Source: Allobosea lupini (GTDB lineage Bacteria > Pseudomonadota > Alphaproteobacteria > Rhizobiales > Beijerinckiaceae). From it: a DNA stretch of 64,000 bases. The notes under the pieces were generated by a model. It saw only the letters and a program-made list of their open reading frames with translations. It was not told the DNA's origin and ran no database searches. Made by a program: the position numbers and the translations under genes. The stretch spans positions 62,001 through 126,000 of the forward strand of contig NZ_FOAN01000004.1 of NCBI RefSeq assembly GCF_900109525.1. Reading direction: 5' to 3'. Shown piece by piece: positions 1-9,436 of this stretch (position 1 is its first letter; each line of letters opens with the position of its first letter).

Positions 1-1
1 C

Positions 2-2338
2 GACCGGCTCTGCAACCTGCCGGCCGGCGCGCAGATCCGCTCGGAAATGCTGGCCTGGAACAACTCCTTCCTGATCGCCGGCGCTCGCGACGACCGCGCC
101 CCGGATCGGCGCTGCGCCGACGGCACGGCGCTGACGCTGCCGGTGGTGCCGGCCGGCTGCCGCCCGTCGAGCTGGACCGCGCGCGTCGCCCAGACCACCG
201 ACCTCGCCGCGCCGCTCAATGTGATGCCCAATGCGGTGCCGCCGCCGCGCGACTTCGCCGATTTCGCCAAGCGCCGGGGCAACCAGCTCTCCGACTGGGC
301 CCTGTTTGGCCCCTTGCGCGCGCCCGAGGACAGGCTCGTTCTCTCGACGCGACTGCCGGCCGGCAATCGCCGTATCACCGTCGACATGATCTTGGAGCCG
401 GCGCGCATCGTCGTCGGCAATGAGCGCGTCAATCTCGACCCCAAGCGCGACGAGCAGACCGTGCGCCTCGCCGGCCTCGCGATCGCAGCCGAGCGCGTCT
501 GCTCCGACAGCGACGAATTCGCGACCTGCGCCGAAGAGGCCCAGCAGGGCCTGCCGCATGGCTGGCGCTTCACCATCACCGGCGCCCGCCGCCGCGACGT
601 CGAGATCGGCTTCGAGGGGCAGCCGGTCCGGGCGGTGCCGCCGCGCGCCCGCGAGATCCTCGGCGGGCCGGGCGTCCAGAGCGAGGACGGCAAGGTCAAG
701 CTCTGGCGTTCCTCGCATATCGAGGCCGATTGCGAGCGGGCCAAGACCAAGCTGGTCTGCGAGCTCGGCTGGCGTGGCGCGGTCACGCAGCGGCGCACCG
801 GCGCGGCCCGCGCGCTCTATTTCGCCGACGGGACGCCGGCGCTCGACAATAACGGCGTGCCGCTGCCGATCGTCGACGAGCTCGGCCTGACCGCGCTGAT
901 CGGCTATGGCGCTGGCGATGTCGGCTCGCTCTCGGCCGCGCTCGGCCGGGCCCGCACCCGCGAGAACCTGACGCTCACCATCGAGCCGCGCCTGCAGAAG
1001 CTGGTGCAGGACGCCGTCTACGAACATATGGGCGAGCGTCTCGGCCGTGGGAAGCGTCCGCGCAAGCCCGGCCCGCTGCCGGTCAATCTCGCCCCCGAGC
1101 AGGAGCCGCCGGATCAGGGCGACGGCCGCGCCGTCGTGCTGCTGATGGATGCCGGCGACGAGCCCGGTGCGCTGCTCGGACTGGCGAGCTGGCCCGATTT
1201 CGTGCCCGGCATGCATAGCTGGGACATCCAGGCGCTATCGACCGGGCGCGACAGCGACTCGCCGCTCGCCGGCCATGGCTGGCGCGCCGGCGACGTCCAC
1301 ACCATGCCGGGCTCGACCTTCAAGCTGGTCACCGGCCTCGCCAGCATCCTCGGCATCCGCGAGCAGCCCCGTTTCGCAGACATGATCATGGGCCGGATGC
1401 CGCCGGGGCAGCAGGCGCAGGTCTTCGGCATCCCGGGCGGCGGCATCCTCAATGTCGACGGTGTCGCGATCGCCAATTATGGCGGCGCCGGCTTCAATGT
1501 CGGCATCCTCTCACCGGCGCAGAGCGGCTGCCCGGATGCCGGCCGCGGGGCGCAGATCGGTTTCTGCGAGGCGCTGATCAAGTCGTCGAACCTGTGGTTC
1601 GCCGGCATGGCGCTGACCATGGACGGGCGCAAGGTCGGCGGCCGGCCGACGACCGTGCCCGGGCGTACCGGCACGATCCTGGCGCAGATGACCGAGCATC
1701 TCTACCCGATCACCCAGCCGGGCACGCTGGCCCAGCCCGGCGTCGACCTGACCCGCGGCATCGTCCCGGGCGCGCAGCGGCTGACCGGCGAGGCGCTCGA
1801 CCTCGCGGTCGAGGACAAGCGCAATGCAAGGCGCATCGACCTCGCCACCAACTCCTACGGCCAGGGCGTGCGCGCGACGCCGATCGCCATGGCCTCGATC
1901 TACGGTTCGGTCGGCGCCCGCAAGGTCATCCTGCCGCGCGTGCTGAAGCCGGTCTCCGACGTCGCCGAGACGCCGATGCCGAACGAGGGCAAGCCGGTCA
2001 TCCCCGGCATGGACCCGCGTCAGGCCGAGCCCTTCCTCGACGATGCGCAGCGCGGCCTGCATGGCGTCGTCAACTCGCCCGGCGGCACCGCCGCCGGCGT
2101 GATGGCCTCGCTGCCGCCCGATATCCGCAAGCGCATCTACGGCAAGACCGGTACCGCCGACACCACCGACGGCATGAACTCGGCCTGGTTCGCCGGCTGG
2201 ATGGACAATGTCGCGGGGCGCAAGCGCGTCGCCTTCACCTGCCTGGTCTCGCATACGCGGGAAACCGGCGGACGCGCCTGCGGACGCCTGATGGCCGGCC
2301 TGCTCGGCAAGGTCGCCGCGCTCGGAGACAAGAAGTGA
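2..2338 (+). CDS. Penicillin-binding protein, transpeptidase (5' end outside window)
   Basis: Peptidoglycan D,D-transpeptidase acting in the periplasm. The frame is open to the left edge, so the N-terminus, including any membrane anchor, is missing; the first visible Met is at 47. Counting from that Met, the three penicillin-binding motifs are present: STFK with nucleophile Ser423, SSN at 513-515, and KTGT starting at Lys700. The segment before the transpeptidase domain contains a typical PBP lead-in (TIEPRLQKLVQDAVYEH). The stop overlaps the GTG start of the SEDS gene, so the two are translationally coupled, as expected for a glycosyltransferase/transpeptidase pair. It is divergent from ordinary PBP2/FtsI, with long insertions around the catalytic motifs. 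Class B-like is my best assignment; a glycosyltransferase domain upstream cannot be excluded. Confidence 0.88.
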   Translation, partial: DRLCNLPAGAQIRSEMLAWNNSFLIAGARDDRAPDRRCADGTALTLPVVPAGCRPSSWTARVAQTTDLAAPLNVMPNAVPPPRDFADFAKRRGNQLSDWALFGPLRAPEDRLVLSTRLPAGNRRITVDMILEPARIVVGNERVNLDPKRDEQTVRLAGLAIAAERVCSDSDEFATCAEEAQQGLPHGWRFTITGARRRDVEIGFEGQPVRAVPPRAREILGGPGVQSEDGKVKLWRSSHIEADCERAKTKLVCELGWRGAVTQRRTGAARALYFADGTPALDNNGVPLPIVDELGLTALIGYGAGDVGSLSAALGRARTRENLTLTIEPRLQKLVQDAVYEHMGERLGRGKRPRKPGPLPVNLAPEQEPPDQGDGRAVVLLMDAGDEPGALLGLASWPDFVPGMHSWDIQALSTGRDSDSPLAGHGWRAGDVHTMPGSTFKLVTGLASILGIREQPRFADMIMGRMPPGQQAQVFGIPGGGILNVDGVAIANYGGAGFNVGILSPAQSGCPDAGRGAQIGFCEALIKSSNLWFAGMALTMDGRKVGGRPTTVPGRTGTILAQMTEHLYPITQPGTLAQPGVDLTRGIVPGAQRLTGEALDLAVEDKRNARRIDLATNSYGQGVRATPIAMASIYGSVGARKVILPRVLKPVSDVAETPMPNEGKPVIPGMDPRQAEPFLDDAQRGLHGVVNSPGGTAAGVMASLPPDIRKRIYGKTGTADTTDGMNSAWFAGWMDNVAGRKRVAFTCLVSHTRETGGRACGRLMAGLLGKVAALGDKK

Positions 2339-5300
2339 GCGAGACCACCGCGCTGCGCCAATTGATGGGGCGCTGGCTGACCTTGCGGCCGTTCCGCCTG
2401 CCGCGCATCCGCATCGGCGGTGCCGGCGGGGCCGTGACCGGCCTCGTCCTGCTGGCGCTCTGCCTCGCCGTGCTCGGCTTCTGGTGGCACAATACCACCC
2501 ATCTGATCGAGAGCGCCCGCCCCGTGGTCAGCCTGGAGCGGCTCGATCTCGCCCTCGCCCGCGGCGAGACCGTGACGATCGGCCGGCGCGAATTGCTGCA
2601 GCCGCAGCGCTTCGATGCGGCAGAGGCGCGCCATGTCGCCCTCACCCGTCAGCCGGACGGACGCGTCACCATCCGCAACGTCGCCAATACGCGCCGGCTC
2701 TGGCTCGACTATCTCAACGGCGCCGGCAGTTTCTCGGCGCGCTGGCGTTTCCAGCCGGGCGACCGCATCGCCGCCGGTGCGCTCGCCATCGCGGTCGACG
2801 AGGCCCGGCCCGGACGGCTGGCACTGACCCTGACCGAAGCCGGCAAGCCGGCCCGCAAGCTCACCATCGACTCGACGGGACCGCTCTCGACGCTCCGGCT
2901 CGACGGCAACGCGCTCTCCGTCTGCCAGCCGCGCAGCGGCGCCGACCGCATCCGCGAGATCGTCACCGGCCTGATCGCCACCGACGAACGCGGCGAGGAC
3001 CGTATCGTCTCGCTCGGCGGCCGCCTGACCTGCTCGGTGCGCGAGGAAGCCCATGTCGGCGCCAGCGCACTGCCCTTCAAGGCGCTGACGATCGTCGCGC
3101 GCGGCGGCAGCTATTTCCTCGCTCCCGGCGATGCCGTCGACGCGCCGCGCCCGCCGGTGCTGTTCGCGCGCGGCAACCAGCGCATCACCGACTTCACCGA
3201 CATCGCCTGGGAGCTCGATCCCGACGGGCCCGCGCGGCTCAGCCACATGATCATCGGCCGCACCCGCTATGCCGTCGACATCGGCGAGGAAGCGAACGGG
3301 CGCCTGCCGCTGCGCCTGACGCCGCTGAGCAAGACCCACCGCTTCGCCCCCGACGACGCCGAAGCCCTGCGCGCGACCGCGACGACCGACAGCGTCAGGC
3401 CGGTGGTGACGCCGCCGCGCCAGCCGATGTCGGCCGCCGAGCTCGGCAACCCGCTCTCATCGCTCAATGGCGTCGAGCGCATCGTGCGCCTGCTGCTGAC
3501 TCTCGGCATTGCCGTGTTCGGCGTGCTCGCGGCGATGCACCACGCCACCCTGTTCCGGCGCAGCGCCATCCTGGTCCGGCTGGTCGGCGCGCTCGGCTCC
3601 ACAGCCTTCATCGGGGCCGCAACCATGCTGGTGCTCGCGCCGGAACTGTCGCGGCTCGGGGGCGCCTCGATCTCCTATGAGGCGGCGGTGCACGCCACCA
3701 TCCTCGCCTATGCGATCGCCTGCATCGCGATCATGATCGGGCCGCGCTTCACCACGCCGCTGCGCGTGACCTGGCTCGGCCTCGTCATGCTCTGCTGCCT
3801 CGGCAGTCTGACGCTGCTGGCCCTCGGCCTCGACGCGGAAAAGACCGACTTCACCATCCATGCCGAGAAGAACAAGCTCCTGTTCTTCGACCTGATCCCG
3901 GTCGTTGCGGTGGTGATCGCCTTCCAGCCGCAGCGCTCGATCGCGGCGCTGCCGCGCTCCTTCTTCATGGGCGTCGGCTTCAAGGACCAGCTGCTGCGTG
4001 CCGTGCCCGCCATACTGATCCTCGCCGCCTTCGTCGCCTGGGGCGTGCTCGGCACCGAGACCGGCGTCGCCGGCTTCCAGCCGGTCGAGCTCGGCAAGAT
4101 CGCGCTCGTGCTGGTGCTGGCGCACATCTTCCTCGGTTTCTCGCGGATCGACTATTTCTACAACCAGCGCCACTACATCTCCTGGCTGACGGTCAGTCTC
4201 GCGACCGTGCTGGTCTTCATCCTGTTCCTGACCGCGGTGCCGTTCCTGAAGAGCGACTATTCGCCGGCGCTGATCATCATCATTACCACCGTCGTGCTCG
4301 CCTTCGCCTTCCTGCTGCCGAGCACGCTGAAGCGCTTGGTCGAGATCATGCGTGTCTTCCTGCGCCGGGCCGACGCGCCGCAGCGCAAGGTCCGCAGGCT
4401 CGGCTGGCCCCGCGGCGGCGTATTGGCGCTCGTCCTCGTGATCCTGCTCGGTATCAATGCCGCGCTGATCTACGTCTTCCCGGGGCTCGTCACCTATGCG
4501 ATCTCGGGCCAGTGGAGCCTGCCCAAGGAGCGGCTCGCCGCCATCGACACGCTCGAGAAGGCCCGCGGCGGGCTGTTCCGCGTCCCGGCCGAGCGGCTCC
4601 TGACCTGGTACGATCTCGACCACGCCACCAAGCGGACGCAGACCGCCGCGCAGGACCGCAGCCCGGACGTGATCCATCGCGATCTCGGCTTCCAGCTGCT
4701 GCAGTCCAAGGTCGCGCTCGCCGAGATGCCATGCACGCTGGCCCGGCTCGATCTCGGCCTCGACAAGACGCCGGTCGAGGTGCGCCGTGCGCTCGACGAA
4801 TTGCCGCCCTCGCCGGTCTCGCTCTGCGCCATGCTGCCCGGCGCCCGCGTCACGCCGATCGCCGAGCGCAAGGGCGAGGAACAGGACGAAACCGTCAGCC
4901 GCTTCACCGTCAGCGACCTCGTCCGGTTGCCGGTGGTGCAGAACGACTTCATCGCCACCTTCCTGATGGTGCGCTTCGGCCTGCCGGCCGGGCTGGCGCT
5001 ATTGGCGGCGCAGGTGATCACCGTTTTCGGCCTGCTGGCGCTGGCAGTCAGCCTGATGCGCGAGCGCGCCATGGGCTCGGCCCAGGAAGGCGCGAACAAG
5101 GGCATGGCGATCATCCTGGTCGGCATCGCCACGATCTTTTCGCTGCACTGGAGCATTTCCTGGGGCAACGCGCTCGGCCTCCTGCCAGTGATGGGTCAGC
5201 CGATGACCTTCATCGCCGCGGCGACCTCGCATCACATGCTGATGGCGCTGCCCTCGATCGCGATCGCGCTGATCGCCGGCCGCCTCGCCGCGATTCGCCA

Positions 5301-5367
5301 GCTCTCGCCGACCAGCGACCCGCCGCCCTGGGGCCTGTGGCGCGGGCTGACGCGTGCGGGGCTGTAG
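2335..5367 (+). CDS. Oversized SEDS-family (RodA/FtsW/SpoVE) protein with FHA-like N-terminal region
   Basis: Predicted SEDS peptidoglycan glycosyltransferase of about 1010 aa, against roughly 370-420 aa for RodA or FtsW. One membrane segment lies near residues 28-48. A soluble region of roughly 300 aa follows, with a divergent FHA-like pattern (VTIGRRELL, then EARHVALT and NVANTRRLW). The polytopic membrane part starts near residue 380. SEDS hallmarks are GFQPVELGKIALVL near 580, LPVVQNDFIATF with Asp871 where RodA has its catalytic extracellular Asp, and a C-terminal GLLPVMGQPMTFI near 950. The GTG start at 2335 overlaps the PBP stop; longer upstream reading lies inside the PBP gene and is rejected. 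The large loop before Asp871 is also expanded. SEDS membership is clear; the FHA-like label is inference. Confidence 0.85.
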   Translation: MSETTALRQLMGRWLTLRPFRLPRIRIGGAGGAVTGLVLLALCLAVLGFWWHNTTHLIESARPVVSLERLDLALARGETVTIGRRELLQPQRFDAAEARHVALTRQPDGRVTIRNVANTRRLWLDYLNGAGSFSARWRFQPGDRIAAGALAIAVDEARPGRLALTLTEAGKPARKLTIDSTGPLSTLRLDGNALSVCQPRSGADRIREIVTGLIATDERGEDRIVSLGGRLTCSVREEAHVGASALPFKALTIVARGGSYFLAPGDAVDAPRPPVLFARGNQRITDFTDIAWELDPDGPARLSHMIIGRTRYAVDIGEEANGRLPLRLTPLSKTHRFAPDDAEALRATATTDSVRPVVTPPRQPMSAAELGNPLSSLNGVERIVRLLLTLGIAVFGVLAAMHHATLFRRSAILVRLVGALGSTAFIGAATMLVLAPELSRLGGASISYEAAVHATILAYAIACIAIMIGPRFTTPLRVTWLGLVMLCCLGSLTLLALGLDAEKTDFTIHAEKNKLLFFDLIPVVAVVIAFQPQRSIAALPRSFFMGVGFKDQLLRAVPAILILAAFVAWGVLGTETGVAGFQPVELGKIALVLVLAHIFLGFSRIDYFYNQRHYISWLTVSLATVLVFILFLTAVPFLKSDYSPALIIIITTVVLAFAFLLPSTLKRLVEIMRVFLRRADAPQRKVRRLGWPRGGVLALVLVILLGINAALIYVFPGLVTYAISGQWSLPKERLAAIDTLEKARGGLFRVPAERLLTWYDLDHATKRTQTAAQDRSPDVIHRDLGFQLLQSKVALAEMPCTLARLDLGLDKTPVEVRRALDELPPSPVSLCAMLPGARVTPIAERKGEEQDETVSRFTVSDLVRLPVVQNDFIATFLMVRFGLPAGLALLAAQVITVFGLLALAVSLMRERAMGSAQEGANKGMAIILVGIATIFSLHWSISWGNALGLLPVMGQPMTFIAAATSHHMLMALPSIAIALIAGRLAAIRQLSPTSDPPPWGLWRGLTRAGL

Positions 5368-5378
5368 CGGGGTCAGCT

Positions 5379-5528
5379 CGCCGTCATTCTCGGCCGAAGC
5401 CCTCGGGTCCGACTTTCGGCCGGCCCAAGGATAAACTCCGCGCAGAGCCGAGTATCGGGTGACGGGCAAGCGCCGACCGGAGCCTCATCCGGACTGAGAG
5501 GCGCAGGTCAAGCCCGAGCATGACGGCG
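5379..5528. repeat. Intergenic palindrome-bounded repeat
   Basis: About 150 bp between the convergent SEDS gene and the unknown operon is bounded by near-perfect inverted arms: CGCCGTCATTCTCGG at 5379-5393 and CCCGAGCATGACGGCG at 5513-5528. The arm type (CGTCATNCTCGG with GTCAAGCCCGAG) resembles the dispersed extragenic repeats of Hyphomicrobiales. It may also act as a two-sided transcription barrier between the converging genes. Confidence 0.55.
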
Positions 5529-5536
5529 CCGCCGGC

Positions 5537-7075
5537 TCAGCGCCGCGTGATCTGAATCGAGATGGCCCTGGGCTCTTCGACCTGGATCACCGGGAAAGCG
5601 GTGATGCCGCCGCGGATCGCATTGGGATTGAAGACCACGCGGGTAGGCGTCGACTTGGAGGCGACGACGGCCGGGCCTGTCCCGTTCTGGAACTTCGCCT
5701 TGGCCGGCGCGACCGGATCGAGCGCCAGCCCGCAAATGTCCTGGCCATCGATCGCAACGCTCGCCACCTCGCCGATATCGACCGACGCCTCGCTATAGCG
5801 CGGGCGGATCTCGTAGATCTGAGCCTCACAGGTGCTGCCGGCAGGTGCGGACAAGGTCACCAGCCGCGCCAGAGCGGAGCCGGGCATCGCGACAGGCCCA
5901 CTTTGAGCGCTGGCACTCTGCTGGCTCAGCGAAGGCGCTGTCTGCTGCCCCAGAGAGGGTGCGGTCGCGCCTTGCTGCCCGCCGATCTGCTGACCAGAAG
6001 TCGGCTGCGTCGCTCCACTGGTCCCGGGTTGGGTCAGCGTCGGCGGAGCCTGATAAGGATCCTCGGCCGAGCCACCACGGGTCAGATACCAGCCCGCCCC
6101 CGCTGCGCCTGCTACGAGCACCAGGCCCGCAGCGACGATCAAGGGCAGGCGCGACGAAGAGCCGGTCGATGCCGGCTTGTCGCCCAGGACCTGGCGGCGT
6201 GAGCGCGGGGCCTGGGGGCTCTTCAGCACATCGGCGATGGAGGGTTCATCCCCGGCAGGACGCGGCTGGACGAGGGTCTGCTGCGGCTGCGCAGCGGCTG
6301 TTTGCGCAGGCTGCGGCTGAGCGGGTTGCTCGGCGCTCCTGGATTCGAACGGTCTCAGGGCCATCGAAGACGATCCCGGTGCTGTCGGCCGATCCAGTGC
6401 GGACGCCACGGCCTGCGGTTCGAAAGCACCGCTGCGCAGGAAGAGGTCGATCGGCGCAGCGATGTCCGCGAGAGACGAGACCACCACGATATGATGCGGC
6501 TGGCCACCCAGAATCTTGCCGAGGATCGCGACGGCGCGCTCGGCCTCCTCGCCGCGCGGCACCAAGGCCAGCACCGGGGTGGCGCCATGCTCGGCATCGG
6601 CGAAGAGATGGCGGCAGCGGTCGATCTTGGTGGTGAGGTGGTATTCCTGCTGGGTGACGCGCGCCTCGCTCGCCGTATCGGCGACCGAGAGGTCGATCGC
6701 GCCAGTGCCCCAGATCACGAGCTTGGCCTCGGAGGCCTTGTGCGTCACCGCCTCGCCATGGGTGAGCGCGCAATGAGCGGCGAGCGTCGGCACCATCCAG
6801 CTCTTGCCCTGGTCGATCGAGCCTGAGGCGGCGAGACGATAGCTGCCGCCATCGGGCAGGCCGAGGATCTGGCGCAAGGGTTCGCCGGGGCGCAGCAGGT
6901 TGCTGTACTGCGTGCTCCAGGGCTCGCAGACCTCGGAGCTCTCGGTCGCCAGCACGACGCGCGAAACCGGCACGCGGGCCGACCAGGCGAGCTTCTTCAG
7001 GATGATCGGCTGGTCGGTCGTCGGCACCACGACGAAGACGCCGGAGCGCCTGGCGTTCTGATCTCCGGCCATCAT
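5537..7075 (-). CDS. Unknown protein with one membrane segment and Pro/Gln/Ala-rich linkers
   Basis: I do not recognise the family. About 512 aa. Residues 1-250 look like a folded alpha/beta domain (GVFVVVPTTDQPIILKKL near the start). A Gln/Pro/Ala-rich linker follows, then a basic stretch and a single hydrophobic segment (LPLIVAAGLVLVAGAAGAGW), then a second low-complexity Gln/Ser/Thr region and a C-terminal domain of about 120 aa. This suggests a cytoplasmic N-domain tethered to a periplasmic C-domain. It is the last of three minus-strand genes and is separated by 67 bp from the one upstream. The start is ATG ATG; GGGAGAG abuts the first ATG, so the second (7072) may be the one used. It converges on the SEDS gene. 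Confidence 0.75.
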   Translation of the reverse strand: MMAGDQNARRSGVFVVVPTTDQPIILKKLAWSARVPVSRVVLATESSEVCEPWSTQYSNLLRPGEPLRQILGLPDGGSYRLAASGSIDQGKSWMVPTLAAHCALTHGEAVTHKASEAKLVIWGTGAIDLSVADTASEARVTQQEYHLTTKIDRCRHLFADAEHGATPVLALVPRGEEAERAVAILGKILGGQPHHIVVVSSLADIAAPIDLFLRSGAFEPQAVASALDRPTAPGSSSMALRPFESRSAEQPAQPQPAQTAAAQPQQTLVQPRPAGDEPSIADVLKSPQAPRSRRQVLGDKPASTGSSSRLPLIVAAGLVLVAGAAGAGWYLTRGGSAEDPYQAPPTLTQPGTSGATQPTSGQQIGGQQGATAPSLGQQTAPSLSQQSASAQSGPVAMPGSALARLVTLSAPAGSTCEAQIYEIRPRYSEASVDIGEVASVAIDGQDICGLALDPVAPAKAKFQNGTGPAVVASKSTPTRVVFNPNAIRGGITAFPVIQVEEPRAISIQITRR

Positions 7076-7142
7076 CTCTCCCGCAGGCCCTGCCGTCCCT
7101 TCATGCCGGGTAAAAGCGCTGCTTTCGGCAGCGCTCCCGGCG

Positions 7143-7700
7143 TTACAGCAGATAAACGCCCGCGAGCGGGTTGGCGAGCATCAATCGCAGCAGGTCACGC
7201 TCGGCGTCCTGCCGCGGCAGGTCGATGACGATGTGCTTGTCGACCGGCGCCGGCAGCGGCAGGCGGACCACGCCCTCGATCGAGACGACCTCGATCATGG
7301 TCGGGGCCGGATCGGTCTCCGACAGGCACTGGATGACCAGGGCCGGCGGCGCATCGTCCTCCTCGATCACATCGAGCTCGAACGAGCCGATGCGGCGGTG
7401 GGTCGCGCTGCTGTCATAGGCCGCAGCGGCGAGTTCGCTACGCGCCACGGCCTGGAAGGAGAGCAAGCGGCGATAGAGCCGTGCTGCCTCCGGATCGGTG
7501 CGGATGGCACGCTCGGCAGCGAAGTTGACCGGCTCGCCACGGACGCGGCGGGCATGCGCCCAAAGATCGGCCCGGCTGATGCTCGCGGCGACGGCCTCTT
7601 CCGGCTCGGTGCTCGCAAGCGCCGCCAGAACCAGCCTGGCCGTGGCGCGGCCGGCGCGGAGGTCGTCTTCGAGCGGACCCTGGTTAGCGAAGTCTGTCAT
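7143..7700 (-). CDS. Unknown cytoplasmic protein, 185 aa
   Basis: No recognised family. About 185 aa, Ala/Arg/Glu-rich, with no signal peptide or membrane segment. The first half is helical with many charged residues; the second half contains beta-rich stretches (IGSFELDVIEEDDAPP, TMIEVVSIEGVVRLPLP). The start codon overlaps the stop of the 518-aa gene in an ATGA arrangement, so the pair should be translated together. Likely an accessory partner of the two larger unknown proteins flanking it; function not inferable. Confidence 0.7.
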   Translation of the reverse strand: MTDFANQGPLEDDLRAGRATARLVLAALASTEPEEAVAASISRADLWAHARRVRGEPVNFAAERAIRTDPEAARLYRRLLSFQAVARSELAAAAYDSSATHRRIGSFELDVIEEDDAPPALVIQCLSETDPAPTMIEVVSIEGVVRLPLPAPVDKHIVIDLPRQDAERDLLRLMLANPLAGVYLL

Positions 7701-9253
7701 GGCCGTTTCGATCGCCCTTGATAGCGCTGCGAGAAGACGTCGGTGAACCGCGCCTCGTCGCTGGCGGCCTGGGCGACCAGGTCCGTCGTTTCTCCGAAGC
7801 GCTTCTGTTGCCTGTTGATCCGGTGCAGGGCCGCTGCGACCGTTCTCAGTGCTCCCCCATGCCTTGCGAAGGTCAGCGCCAGTTTCGCATCGTCGATCCG
7901 GAAGCTCGCACGATCATGGCGCCAGCGCCGCAGCAGCTTCTGCCCCTCGGCCGTCGCCGCCGCACTTTCCGGCCCCTCGATCGCCTCGAGGGCATTGCCG
8001 ATCAGCAACAGTTCGTCGAGCCGCCGGCCCAGAGCGGCGAGACTCGCGGCGATGCCGGCATAGTCGAACGGCTCCGGGCTCTGGTCGACCTGGCCGCGAT
8101 TGGAGCCGGCGATACGGCGGCTGGCCTCGACCAGCCGGTTCTCCCAGGGCGCGACGGCGCGCGAGCGCGCCAGCGTCAGCGGCTGCTCGTGGGCGAGCGG
8201 CAGGATGGCGAGCGCCCGGCCGATGGCCTCGCGCTCCTCCTTGTTGAGGAATTTCGGCTCGGCCGGCAGGCGCATCAACGCGGCGTAGACGCGCTCGCGC
8301 ACCACGCCGTCCTCATCCTCCTCGTCCGGCTCCTCGTCTTCGTCCGGTTCGTCGACCTCGAGCTCGCCGAGGATTGCCTGATGATCGAGCCAGGCGATCA
8401 GCGCCTCCTCCGGATTCTCCGAAGGCTGGCGCGCCATCAGCGTCTCCATCGAAGCCGGTGCCATGAAGTCGCGGCGGCCGACGCTGGAGCGCTCCTCGCG
8501 GATCAGGGCGCTGAAACGCTCGGCGAAGCGGGCGAAGCTCCAGGTCTCGCCATGCAGCAACGCGAAGCTCCAGAGCGCGATCAGATCGTCCGGATCGAAT
8601 TCGCGCTGGCGCTCACGCCGGCCGGAGGCGTTGAGGAAGGCCTCGCGCTGGCGGATCAGGTCGGCGAAGGCGAGCAGCGGCAGATGGCGCCGGCGCCAGG
8701 CCCGCATGAAACGGGCCGGCTCCTGCACCGCACGCTTCATGCCGTCCTCGTCGAAGGAGGACAGGGCGAAGACCGCGTCGAGCGCGGTGCGCAAGGCGAC
8801 CAGCCCGCCTTCCGAGCGCTCATCCGCTTCGGCCGCGAAGAGGAAGTCGGCGAGGCCGAGCGCGCGCCTGATCCGGCTCCAGGAGAAGGAGCGGGTCTTT
8901 GCCTCGCCCTTGTCGCCATAGGAGAGCACGATCTCGGCCGCGGAGGCCTCGATGGTCGCCCCGGCGAAGCTCACGCGCACCGGCCCATCCTGGCGCAGCG
9001 GCCGCAACAGGATGCCGCTCTCGTCGAGCATGCAGCCGATGGCGGCGTCGCGGGCGGGCATGCGCGGATTTGCGGTCAGCGCTCCCAGCGAGAACAAGAC
9101 CTGCAGCATGTCCCAGAGGGGCAGATCGGCATTCTCCGAACCGCCACCCGTGATCGCGAGAACGAACTTCTCCGTGTCCCGGGCGGAAAACCGCCGCGAA
9201 GACGCGATCGTGCTGATCTCCGCGACCCTTGCAGGGTCAATACCCCAATCCAT
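7697..9253 (-). CDS. Unknown cytoplasmic protein, 518 aa, acidic central linker
   Basis: No recognised family. About 518 aa, predicted soluble, with a highly acidic stretch (EVDEPDEDEEPDEEDEDG) at about 295-312 separating two helical regions. It is the first gene of a three-gene minus-strand operon; its stop overlaps the start of the 185-aa gene by 4 nt. The terminator hairpin at 9356-9387 lies just upstream, so this operon probably has its own promoter between 9254 and 9350. Proximity to PBP/SEDS genes suggests an envelope role, but that is contextual only. Confidence 0.75.
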   Translation of the reverse strand: MDWGIDPARVAEISTIASSRRFSARDTEKFVLAITGGGSENADLPLWDMLQVLFSLGALTANPRMPARDAAIGCMLDESGILLRPLRQDGPVRVSFAGATIEASAAEIVLSYGDKGEAKTRSFSWSRIRRALGLADFLFAAEADERSEGGLVALRTALDAVFALSSFDEDGMKRAVQEPARFMRAWRRRHLPLLAFADLIRQREAFLNASGRRERQREFDPDDLIALWSFALLHGETWSFARFAERFSALIREERSSVGRRDFMAPASMETLMARQPSENPEEALIAWLDHQAILGELEVDEPDEDEEPDEEDEDGVVRERVYAALMRLPAEPKFLNKEEREAIGRALAILPLAHEQPLTLARSRAVAPWENRLVEASRRIAGSNRGQVDQSPEPFDYAGIAASLAALGRRLDELLLIGNALEAIEGPESAAATAEGQKLLRRWRHDRASFRIDDAKLALTFARHGGALRTVAAALHRINRQQKRFGETTDLVAQAASDEARFTDVFSQRYQGRSKRP

Positions 9254-9355
9254 GTGTCAAATATCCGCATCGACCACCGGCTCGGTTGCGGCAAACGGAC
9301 CCCCCTGCCCCGCTCGCGCCCAGCCGGCACATATTGCTGCCATAATTAAAGTAAC

Positions 9356-9390
9356 AAGCCGCCCGGTCCATGTCGACCGGGCGGCTTTTT
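9356..9390. terminator. Rho-independent terminator (bidirectional)
   Basis: Perfect 13-bp stem, AAGCCGCCCGGTC at 9356-9368 and GACCGGGCGGCTT at 9375-9387, with a 6-nt loop. On the plus strand it runs into TTTTT; on the minus strand it is followed by TTGTTACTTT. The gene it serves is the exported protein ending at 9437 on the minus strand, separating it from the 518-aa gene. Confidence 0.8.
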
Positions 9391-9436
9391 CGTAAGGGAA
9401 GGCCGGGATTCATGGTTACCCGGCCACCCAATCCGA

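Noticed and set aside
1594..2334. Upstream extension of the SEDS reading frame by 247 codons
   Set aside because: It lies in another frame inside the penicillin-binding protein gene; the GTG at 2335 overlapping the PBP stop gives a sensible membrane protein start.
3457..4677. 406-codon minus-strand frame within the SEDS gene
   Set aside because: Extreme Asp/Glu/Arg/His/Gln bias from reversed hydrophobic codons; no start context.
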